A DNA stretch of 64,000 nucleotides from Leptodontidium sp. MPI-SDFR-AT-0119 (Eukaryota; Ascomycota; Leotiomycetes; Helotiales; Leptodontidiaceae), in assembly GCA_020726505.1 (NCBI GenBank), contig JAHLEZ010000004.1:2790001-2854000 (forward strand), read 5' to 3'. The translations under genes and the position numbers were made by a program. Below the pieces are notes generated by a model. The model was not told the DNA's origin, ran no database searches, and saw only the letters and a list, made by a program, of their open reading frames with translations. This document shows, piece by piece, positions 1 to 8,557 of this stretch; position 1 is the stretch's first letter; each line of letters opens with the position of its first letter.

Positions 1-963
1 TCGGGAGACTTGATCATTTTCTCTTCCAATCGAAAAGCCGCATGATTTTGATATCCGAGTAAACGAGCAGCTTCGTCACGAAGAACTAAGGCTTCTTTGA
101 GGAGAGGCACGTTCTGCGTAACCTTGTTGGCGTTGGCAATCAAAAGCTGCCTTCTGGTGTCGCCATTTGTGGCGTGTTGAAGAACTGTAGAGACCTCAGG
201 GAACTTAAAGGTCACTCGAATCTGGCCGGACTGTTCAGCTTCACCATGCTCAAATCCTGAGAGATCGTCTTTTGGAACACCTTCTAACTCCTTTTCAGAA
301 AACCAGACCCCTCCCTTCTCACTAGTTAAATTCTTGCGGAATTCGATAGTGATCTGCCCAAGTCGCCTTTGGATCTCCTTGAAGCGGTCTCTCTCGCTGC
401 CCATAGGCAGCCCCAGCCCATTTCGAATATAGCTCTATTGTACTATTAGCATGTATATTTCGTATTGTCTATGAATCAACGGTGGTGAGTCGAGAATAAA
501 GGATTTGAGCTTTTGGTGCAGGGTAAATGAGATCATGGGACAAAATATGACATACCCTCTCCTCCTTCTCCAGAAAATGGCGAGATTGTGGATCAAGTTT
601 TGCATTCTTCGCTAGCACTGCTTTGACGAGTTTGAAGATATCTTCTCTCATTGTTGTCTCAATGGAAAAGTCCTTGACGAGACCCTCAGCGCGTCTAGAT
701 GCTGCGCGAAGCTCGCCATCTGCTGAGACGTGTTGGTAAAACTCCAAAACATGAGCTTCCTTCTGCCTGTTATTCTCGTCCTGGGCGAGTGGGAGGAGAG
801 TATTTGCAAATGTTGCAGTGGAGGGGTGGACTTCTCCGACAACGGAGGCCTGAACTTTGCGAGATTGTTCGATCAATCGTTTGGCATCATCTAGAATAGA
901 GCGAGGATCCGTCGTAAAAACCGGAGGCGCCTGGGGAGGCTTTTTCGGCGTGCTAGCTACCAT
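1..963 (-). CDS. M3-family metallopeptidase (MepB / thimet oligopeptidase-like), N-terminal part
   Basis: The protein matches the N-terminal half of fungal M3 zinc oligopeptidases, soluble enzymes that trim short peptides in the cytosol. Exon 1 is 963-556 and exon 2 runs from 434 off the left edge, with a 121-bp intron (435-555, GTATGT...TAG). The phase-0 join gives the family signature FLEKEER-SYIRNGLGLP. The N-terminus KPPQAPPVF is typical of MepB-like proteins. An open frame extends upstream to 987 but only from a GTG, so the ATG at 963 is taken as the start. The HExxH zinc site lies in the C-terminal half outside the window and cannot be checked. The family call is firm; the subtype (MepB versus saccharolysin) is likely but not certain. 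Confidence 0.85.
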
Positions 964-1525
964 GTCGCGAAACTGAAGACTCAACACAGATTGGGGATCT
1001 TTTCGCAGATTTTCGCTTCAAAGAATTTGCGTAGAAAGTTTTTGCGCTGTCAGGAATGCGCCGATAGCAATGTGCAAGACGGTGACCTTCGGCCTGAAAT
1101 GCCTCCATCCCCTGTCGCTGGGTAGCATCGCCTTATCGGCACGGGTTTACATATTGCTTCCCAGCCGCTTACGGGAACTAGGGTCACCAGAGGCACGGAT
1201 TTTAGCTGCTGCGTAAGTCGTTCAAAATAATCCCACTGTATTACGTGGTGCGTGTACTCCATACAAATCGAGTTCTGTGCATCCGCTCAAGACCAGTCAT
1301 AGTTCCGCTTACTTCAGAGGAATGGGGAAGAAAATTCATGACAACTAACTGGGTACGCTTCGTTGCTCTCCATATCTTACGTTACTTAAACCACTTTGAT
1401 TTTCAAAATACTACCTAATGTCTTCATGAAAAAGTACTTCAAACTCAAAGCTGCTCCCCCATCTTGATTCTTAGTTATTGGATTCTGCATCAGTATATGA
1501 TATTCAAGGTTATTGATTATACATC
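964..1525. other. Divergent intergenic region, no gene seen
   Basis: Separates the left-hand peptidase from the first HxxHC membrane protein. It presumably carries both promoters. I see no coding frame, RNA gene or repeat in it. Confidence 0.5.
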
Positions 1526-2185
1526 ATGATACCAGAAGTTGGGGGGTCGTCGCAGCCCACCTTCTTTCATCAACGCAACAAGAAAAACGCAATAATCTTT
1601 GTCATTTTTATGCTCGCCAACCTTTTCACATTTCTTGCCATCGTCCTCGCAAAGTGGTCTTTACACAACAACTTCAAATCCGTCACAGCGTCTGCAGGGA
1701 GTGTTCGCTCTCGGATATTTCACGATCCACTCCATGGTCCGTACATTACCTGCCCTGAGGACCCGGTACTGGCACGCCAGGAGAATTGCCACTTTGATCT
1801 CCTGGCAAATGGTTGGATCCCTTCGCCATGCTTTGATTCTGTACTGTATCACGATTTTATGGATGGCCGAGATTACGGTTTCTTTGAGGATATCCAGGGC
1901 AAGAGGCGAGTGGATCAAGAAGTCATTATGGAAGGCGACACATCCACATATCCAGAGGGGCTGTTCGTAACGTTTCATGAACACTTCGAGCATTGCCGCT
2001 ATCTACTCAATGGCTCGTCGCGGGCGATCGCGCCTCCTTTCACCGGAGTCCTCGACATTTTCCGCAATACACCACACTTGCAACACTGCATTCATCTTCT
2101 CACACAATCACGAGAACCTGGATCAATTGAGACAACAGTGAAGGCGTACTTCGGTTCCCATCGGTGCTACCTCTCTATTATTTGA
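1526..2185 (+). CDS. Membrane-anchored protein with two HxxHC motifs
   Basis: A 219-residue single-exon protein of an uncharacterised but widespread fungal family. It has one N-terminal membrane segment (about residues 22-42) and then a lumenal or extracellular domain. Visible family landmarks are CHFDLLANGWIPSPCFD (about residues 88-104) and two metal-binding-like motifs, HFEHC (153-157) and HLQHC (184-188). Paired HxxHC motifs also define UstYa oxidases of peptide-toxin pathways, so a copper-dependent oxidase-like role is conceivable but unproven for this branch. The next gene (2951-3625) belongs to the same family on the opposite strand, and a true UstYa gene follows at 4159. The ATG at 1526 precedes the membrane helix directly, as expected. 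Confidence 0.65.
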   Translation: MIPEVGGSSQPTFFHQRNKKNAIIFVIFMLANLFTFLAIVLAKWSLHNNFKSVTASAGSVRSRIFHDPLHGPYITCPEDPVLARQENCHFDLLANGWIPSPCFDSVLYHDFMDGRDYGFFEDIQGKRRVDQEVIMEGDTSTYPEGLFVTFHEHFEHCRYLLNGSSRAIAPPFTGVLDIFRNTPHLQHCIHLLTQSREPGSIETTVKAYFGSHRCYLSII

Positions 2186-2950
2186 GAAACCGGCCACGGA
2201 GCCTTGATTCCGAGATATTAATGTTTGGATGTTTGGATGTTTGGATGTTTGGATGTTTGGATGTTTGGATGTTTGGATATTTGGATGTTTGGATGTTTGG
2301 ATGTTTAAATGTCTAGGGACACTCGGTGTTGCGCCGGCGGCGGGATAGGCTTAGGAGACTTCTTGCCATTGTTGTAGATAAATATTGACTTTCTATCAAC
2401 ATATGAAGCTCAAATTCCTATTTTAATGTCGTGAAATACATGTCACTCATTATTACCACGTCGCATTGAAGAAGAGACGATCGAGGAACACTAGGCACCC
2501 TCCGCAGCTCTAAGCTTCTGAGAACTTCTTTCCACTGGCTTCAAACCATAGTTTGAGAAGAGTAAGAACTGCTGGCTAAGCTATCGATGCGGATGGCTTG
2601 GAGCTTTCCTTACACTAGGTATGATATTCACTCTCGCCTCCTGTTGACATTGTCTCTCTGCAGATGAATTTCCGAATGCTCCCAAAGTCAGCTACTTATC
2701 GATTCGGGTTTCGCACGAATACATCAGTCCCAAAGTCATGTGCTAGCTTCCTTGCGCTCACTCTGCAATTGACACATGAGTGGAAAGACAATCTACAGCT
2801 TACAGGACGAGAGTCAAGACTAGCGTCTGGGCTCTGTTGACTGCGTTTTTGAAAAAGAGCATAGCGTCAAATACAGCAAGGCATGAAGGAACAGACCCGA
2901 CAGAATGCATTGATGTCCTATTGCACACATAAAAATTTGTATGTCATTGA
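2186..2950. other. Convergent 3' intergenic region with minisatellite
   Basis: Lies between two convergent HxxHC genes. It contains the 8-bp tandem repeat at 2221-2313. No gene is seen in the remainder. Confidence 0.5.
2221..2313. repeat. 8-bp minisatellite (ATGTTTGG)n
   Basis: About eleven head-to-tail copies of ATGTTTGG, with one unit changed to ATATTTGG and the last decaying to ATGTTTAA. It starts about 35 bp after the stop codon of the first HxxHC gene, so it may be transcribed in its 3' UTR. Read directly from the sequence. Confidence 0.95.
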
Positions 2951-3625
2951 CTAGCAAGTCTCAGAATATGAGACTGGAGGCGTAGCTACGTCAATCTCGA
3001 ACCAGGTTTCGTCCTTCCTCAACATTTCCAACATCATCATTGAGCAATGGTGCAGATGTTCCTCGTCCACTTGCTTTGCGGTATGCCTCCCATCATCTCT
3101 GAAGATTTGAAACAGGGCAACGTACATGAACACACAGTGTGTCACATGTTCCCGCTTCTCACTGAATAATCCAACTTCATTGTTCAACATCCTCTCCCAA
3201 TCGTCCCCACTCGCCATCTGTCTCGTGTGCGGGTCGGTATAGAAAATCCAGGGGTTCTCGGGCTCGGCGGCGAGATATTCATCGTTCGCGTAGAGTGGGC
3301 AGTGTTTCGGATGCCACGTCCACATCAATTGGTTGAAAGAGCACCCGAGAGACAGTGCTTCCGAGCTGGAATTTCCGCAGGTGTTGGAATAGTTGTGGCG
3401 AGCTTCTTCGGCTTTCGAAGACGTGAATCCGTAGGCGACGAGGGCGGTGAGGACGACCACTATTGCAGCTGCGAATATGCTTGTGACAATGCAAGTGGAA
3501 ATGCGCCAAGAACTTCCGTGAGGTTTTTGATGTCTCGTTTCCTTTTCACCGTCATTGCCGTGGCCAGTACCTGAGCTCTCGGCATCAAGCCGTTGATAGG
3601 ATGGTTTCAGCCGGGGAGAACTCAT
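2951..3625 (-). CDS. Membrane-anchored protein with two HxxHC motifs (paralogue)
   Basis: A 224-residue single-exon protein. It has a charged cytosolic N-terminus, one membrane helix (about residues 44-66) and an extracytosolic domain with the family landmarks LGCSFNQLMWTWHPKHC, NPWIFYTD, HVTHC (160-164) and HLHHC (190-194). It is a diverged relative of the gene at 1526-2185 rather than a recent duplicate, because little sequence outside the landmarks is shared. Function is unknown. The resemblance to the two-motif layout of UstYa proteins and the UstYa gene next door suggest a shared oxidative or secretory role, which is inference. The start is the ATG at 3625. Confidence 0.65.
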   Translation of the reverse strand: MSSPRLKPSYQRLDAESSGTGHGNDGEKETRHQKPHGSSWRISTCIVTSIFAAAIVVVLTALVAYGFTSSKAEEARHNYSNTCGNSSSEALSLGCSFNQLMWTWHPKHCPLYANDEYLAAEPENPWIFYTDPHTRQMASGDDWERMLNNEVGLFSEKREHVTHCVFMYVALFQIFRDDGRHTAKQVDEEHLHHCSMMMLEMLRKDETWFEIDVATPPVSYSETC

Positions 3626-4158
3626 AACGATCTAGTAACTGGAGGATTGAATGAGGTAGCTCGAATTGCACTTATGAATGCAGAATGCCATTTGGTAAAG
3701 CCTAGAGAGAATCGCACGAAAGTAAAGAAGACATATTTCTGAATAGAATTTATCACCCGATTACAGCTACGTGAAGGACTGATTATGTGGGTCAATACCT
3801 GGGTGACGTTGAAAGTAAACATCAAGGGTCGCCCATTGGCTGTCTACCCGAGATTACTTGTGGTTGAGGTAAGTACGGGGCGGGGTGTAGTAATATCTAC
3901 AAATGGCTTACTACAAGGAGGCGTTACGTGAGACTTCCTATCGTCCTTTCTAACACGCCTCTTATTCGATGCAAGGGCAATTACTAATTCTGTGGATCAG
4001 ACGAAAGCCTCACGGCAATAATTAACGGCGATTCCCCAAAGCATTGTACAGTATGCACCAGCCACCAAAGTGTTCAACTTTTGGTAGAGAGCCCTTTGAT
4101 CTTTCTCTGGAGTATTAAAGCCAACATTTTATACACTTTTGGATTGTCCAGTGCCAGA
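3626..4158. other. Divergent intergenic region between HxxHC gene and UstYa-like gene
   Basis: Head-to-head spacer of 533 bp that could serve as a shared control region for the genes at 2951-3625 and 4159-5283. No gene, RNA or clear regulator site is recognised. Confidence 0.45.
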
Positions 4159-5283
4159 ATGGAGAAAGATCATGATAGCTGGAGGTCCCAAGAAAGTCTC
4201 CTTGACGAACTCGATCTCCATACTGGAAGAAATGGCCCGCCACGTTGCACATGCAAGTCAAGATCGAAATTTGGACCCTATACTATTCTCCCAGTCGTTA
4301 TTTCCTCGCTCACTTTCATGGCACTGCTCGCCCTCGGCATTGGATTAACAAGCGGCACATCGAACCACGGCTCCCCCTTTTGGTCCGAGACAGAGCTCCG
4401 TACGTCTCAGTGCTCCCTTCCCACTTGAATTCACCCCGTTAATCTGAATTGGCATTATCTAGTGGCCTTGCAGAACAAACTTCCAGCGGACACTCATAGG
4501 GTGCAATTTACCGCTGGCCTCAGATACAACGACAAGAAAGAGCTCTACCGTCCTATTTCCTCGGACCCATTTCAATATGTCGGGGAACCGAGTAAAGAAA
4601 TGGACGACGCCTGGGACCACATCATAGGAGGTAGATCAACATACTGCGATCCTCCTGACGATACCAGAAGCTGACAAGTAGGTATTAGGTGCAAATGTAT
4701 TCGTTACGCCGAATGAGGTACATCTGATTGGGGATGATTTGTATTTGGACCCCGAAACGAAGTTCTACATGGCAGAGTAAGATAAATCGCCCGGCAATGT
4801 GCGGAATTCCAACTAACATAGATACACAGACCAACTGTGTTCCATGACCTTCACTGCCTGGTAAGCCATCCACTCCCGGGCTTGTTCCTGCGACGGTATA
4901 TAGGATTTTCTGACGATTGGAAGAACATGATAAGACAAAATCTTCCTCAGTACCACGCACACTACGAGCACAGACCGGACGCGATTGAGTTCCCTCATAT
5001 AGACCATTGTCTCGACGCACTGAGACAGTCAATCATGTGCACTGGCGATATGACCCTTTCGCCCATCAAATGGGATTACAAAGGAGGGAGAATAGTGCCG
5101 GACTTCCAGGTCGACCACACGTGCCGTGATTTTGACACTTTGAGAGAATGGTCGGTCAATCGAGATTCAGCGGACCCAACGAGATATCGACAAAATGCAG
5201 AAAGATTACATGCGGAGGAAACTGAGAGAAAGGAAAGAGAAGGGGAGAAAACAAGAGGAAATGGACCATCTGGGCAATTCTGA
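4159..5283 (+). CDS. UstYa-family (DUF3328) oxidase-like protein
   Basis: Four exons (4159-4399, 4463-4630, 4689-4776, 4830-5283) encode 316 residues. All three introns (63, 58 and 53 bp) have GT-AG ends and compatible phases. An N-terminal membrane helix (about residues 47-68) is followed by the UstYa core: PFQYVGEPSKEMDDAWDHI, PNEVHLI, then HDLHC (171-175) and HIDHC (222-226) followed by LDALRQSIMCTGDMTLSPIKW. UstYa proteins catalyse oxidative cyclisation or related steps in fungal RiPP (ustiloxin-type) and some other toxin pathways. An unusual short insert (VSHPLPG) follows the first HxxHC, where relatives continue straight into a basic helix. No RiPP precursor with repeated cores was recognised nearby, so the product is unknown. 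Confidence 0.85.
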
Positions 5284-7495
5284 AACTGGATAGAGAGCTC
5301 GCTTAACTTGCAAAACATTCTGGCCCAACGTCCACCATAAAGTAAACTGACAGACTTCGATCGCTTACCGTATTTCTTAATGTCATTGCTCTATCGTTTC
5401 TTCGCATTAAACCGCGGTATTTTCGTGTCCATGAATTCTCTCTACCGGTATTCGCATCGCATCATCCCCTTCCATTCATGTACAGCCAACCAGTTCCGCA
5501 AGAAAGTAAAACCAGAAGCGAAGTACCAATGCAACATACTTATAGAAATAATAGCCCTTCTCTTCCTGTAGCCGGCGGCTCTCTTTGTAGATATTGTTGT
5601 CGTTATCTTCGCTTGAGATTCTGACTCGTTGTAGGAGGATCCGTAATTTACTATCGATTTCTAGAGGCGACCTTGGAAGTAGGAGATCATAGCAATGATA
5701 TTGGTTGTGTGTGTTCTTTGATAGCTGTCATTGTGATGTATTGACCGCTTGGGAGAGAAGAAAGTAGGATACTCACGAATTAAGTAGTAAGTCAATTTAT
5801 ATCATCACTCATGTCTTCTAGTCTTCAGCCACCGAGAGACAATGCTAGTATATCTACGATCACAAATGAGGAAGCAGATTTACTAGTGAGTGCAGGTTTG
5901 CCAGTAATTGCAGATCTGAGGGATTTTCTACCTTCTCCTCGTGCTCGTCCTCGTTATCTTTGCTTCGTAGAATAGAAGACGGAGGCAAGAGGACAGCCAG
6001 GTTACTGTTCAGCTTTTCACCAGATGTAGACCTAAATGATTGAGGTGCGAGCAGAGAGTTTTTGCTTATGGAGAAATTCTCATCTTGGTACTACAGATAT
6101 CTAGTCATAATCATGTGGCTGGGCTGCCAAGTCGAAATCCCGACCTCACAGCACGTCCATCACAGAAACGTCCAGAACCACCAAATTAAAGTTGGCTTTT
6201 AATTACTTTAATTGATTCATTTCTTTTAAACAGCAATAAGTTTATGAAGTTCAAACAAAAATTATCGGGATTAGAATGCCCTTAAGTCGCCGCTCATACC
6301 ACGTATAAATTACAAGCAAATATCTGTGATGAGTTAGACTTGTGCTTCTTCCTGGTAGCAGCGTTCTTGGCCGGATCAACGGCAGCGGATCTGAGCAGCG
6401 CACTGGCAGAATAGACTAAGAAAGCTATCTCATTGAACAACCACACTATCCTGTTCACCATTCATTACAGTCAGACTCAGGGATGCGTCGAATCGCTTGA
6501 TATTTCCAGAGGGCCGATTCTTGGCAGAATGAGAAGGTGGGGAGAACCGGGTGGAACGCCACCACACAAAATCTTTCGTAGATAGCATGGTAGCTCCCAG
6601 GTTGTAATTACTGGTGTTGGAGGCGATCCAATTGTACATAACTAACTCGTAATCGCCTTGAGCCCCTTTCCACCTCGCCAATTCTCGCTTCCCCCATTGT
6701 AGCTGATTTTTGTGCATGCCCTCCACGCATTCAGACACCATGGTTCTGGTATGGTACATTCATTGACATTCACAGCACGAATTGACTAATTTCTCGGCTT
6801 CATTTCCCGTTGCTGAATCAAGTTCAACGATTGGGAGACACGTCGAATGGTGAGAGCTGCTTGCAACTCCTGGCAGCTGTCCGCGATATCTTACCCATGC
6901 ACCTCCAAGTCCTTCGGCCCTACTTAAATTGAAGCCATCAACATTCTTCATTGTTACCTAATGGGAGATTTTGCACAGCATGAGATCCCAATAACTGCCA
7001 GGGATCATGGGAATCTGATGTTCAATGTGTCAGAGCCCTTGCTTGGGCACGCGAAGTGCCAGCAGGTTGATCAATTGCTCCATCTGGGATCAACCAACTT
7101 CCGTTTTACGTCGTTTCTCCCACAATCAGCTTCCAGTATCTGCACCTCAGAATTGATGGTTTGATTCATGAGTAAGGGGATATCTGGCCGAGGAATGCAC
7201 TGGAATGTCAACCGACTCTGTATGAATCCATTTTATTTTCGTCTACTTCGGGGAATTAAAGCCTCCTATATGGTCAGCGAGAAGGGGCAGTATCGTTTAA
7301 GCTAGCTGTGCGACTACGATGCCTGCGGCTTAATGGGGATAATATCCCTCTTGTACGAAAGTACTGAGTTTCAAGCCTTCCCTCTCCCGATAAAAGGACG
7401 GCGGCTCGCTGTACGGCTCATCCTCAACTTTCAACATATCAAGCAACCAGGTGACAAGAAGAGTTATTCGAGGTCTGACCCCTTACATTATATAA
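5284..7495. other. Gene-poor spacer with one degenerate dispersed-repeat copy
   Basis: Only short frames without recognisable protein features are present. A degenerate copy of the dispersed repeat described at 6361-6700 lies inside. A 63-codon ATG frame at 5380-5571 has no family features and is not called as a gene. Confidence 0.5.
6361..6700. repeat. Dispersed repeat, copy 1 (degenerate)
   Basis: Begins with GTTCTTGGCC, carries GACTAAGAAAGCTATCTCAT and the block TCCCAGGTTGTAATTACT. The same ordered blocks recur at 8909-9180 and at 12361-13530. The copies are diverged and have gaps. No transposase is encoded. This may be a non-autonomous element or relict; its boundaries are approximate. 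Confidence 0.6.
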
Positions 7496-8557
7496 CTAGA
7501 GGTATTTTTTCTCAAGATTTACGGACCGGATTGCGCCTGTTCGCGGTAGGCAATTGACGTATTCAAACGTCGCATCTCCCCTTTTCAGCACCGAAACTTC
7601 ATGCCACGTCCTGAACTTCCGGCTCTCTCCAAAGAACTTTGCGTGCTTAATAGCACCCAGGTAAATCGCTTTATGAGATGGATGCTTCTCTGCCCAATTT
7701 TCCAGATCCCCCAGGCTGCGAAAGAACCCCGCACCACATGTCTCTTTCAAGACTCCTTCTCCAGGACGAGTATTTCGCATAAATCGAAGCCCGATCGTTC
7801 CAGTGTCGAGAGGGTTCTCCCATAGGTATCCAAGGCCAGTTTTCAGCGTTGGCTCTAGCTTTGTCTCATAGGACTCTGTCTCTTCGTCGTTGCAGTTCTC
7901 CCAAAATTGGCCAGAGCGAATGTGGACCATGTTTTCATAATTGCTCCCTGAAAGATGCTCCCTTGATCCAGCTGGGGTCTTTGCAGGAGCGACTGCATCT
8001 GCAGCTTTCTCGAATAGGTCTTCACCGGAATCTGGTATGCGATCTCGCGCAGCACCCCAGTATGCTGAGTATGTGTGCTCGACTGTTGTGGTACCAGGGA
8101 GTCGTGCGAGACCAGGCAAGTAATCAAGGCCGGAATAATTCGTTTCCAAGAGGAATCTCGAGGTTGAGAATCGTTCACACCATAGACCGATGAATTTGGT
8201 TTGTGCTCTAAGTGATGCGTAAATCTTCGACAGGTCGAGGGCTTGCACTGCCTTCTCGTACACACCGGAATCCGTGTAATAGCATACCCATACTCGGGTA
8301 CCAGGCTCATCATCTCCATCCACGACTTCGAAGCACTCGTGCGACATTGGAGGGTTGCCTTTTAGCCATGCTTCTACAGATTTTGTTGCTATTCCGGCGG
8401 CAACGGTAGTGTCATCGCCATCCTTTTGTCGTTGGAGTCCGACATAGGCAGTGAAGACACGATCAAGATCCTCTGGAAGCCTAAGTTGCCACCTAGGTAC
8501 GGGAGGTCGATAATTCTTCGGCTGGCGAAGAGGGTACTTGCGTACAGGGCAGCTCAT
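7496..8557 (-). CDS. Aldoxime dehydratase (heme-containing, OxdA/phenylacetaldoxime type)
   Basis: An intronless 353-residue protein that opens with the family-typical MSCPVRKYPL and PRWQLRLPEDLDRV and ends with FEYVNCLPRTG. Members of this family are soluble heme enzymes that dehydrate aldoximes (R-CH=N-OH) to nitriles, feeding nitrilase or nitrile hydratase pathways. Likely active-site counterparts are visible: Arg171 or Arg173 in RDRIP, Ser215 in HIRSGQFW, proximal heme ligand His295 in HPSHKAIYL, and distal His319 in RTWHEVSVL. These assignments follow the known bacterial Oxd residues by motif only. Length is normal for the family and no defect is seen. It stands alone: no nitrilase, amidase or P450 is adjacent, and repeat copies flank it on both sides, so transfer or relocation is possible. 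Confidence 0.88.
   Translation of the reverse strand: MSCPVRKYPLRQPKNYRPPVPRWQLRLPEDLDRVFTAYVGLQRQKDGDDTTVAAGIATKSVEAWLKGNPPMSHECFEVVDGDDEPGTRVWVCYYTDSGVYEKAVQALDLSKIYASLRAQTKFIGLWCERFSTSRFLLETNYSGLDYLPGLARLPGTTTVEHTYSAYWGAARDRIPDSGEDLFEKAADAVAPAKTPAGSREHLSGSNYENMVHIRSGQFWENCNDEETESYETKLEPTLKTGLGYLWENPLDTGTIGLRFMRNTRPGEGVLKETCGAGFFRSLGDLENWAEKHPSHKAIYLGAIKHAKFFGESRKFRTWHEVSVLKRGDATFEYVNCLPRTGAIRSVNLEKKYL

Noticed and set aside
469..987. Longer start for the M3 peptidase at 987
   Set aside because: It begins with GTG; a nuclear fungal gene should start at ATG, and the ATG at 963 gives the normal N-terminus.
5380..5571. 63-codon frame downstream of UstYa as a possible RiPP precursor
   Set aside because: It has an ATG but no signal peptide, no repeated core and no Kex2-type spacing, so a precursor cannot be supported.
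6430..6951. Minus-strand frames of 109 and 63 codons
   Set aside because: They overlap the dispersed repeat and show no protein-like pattern.
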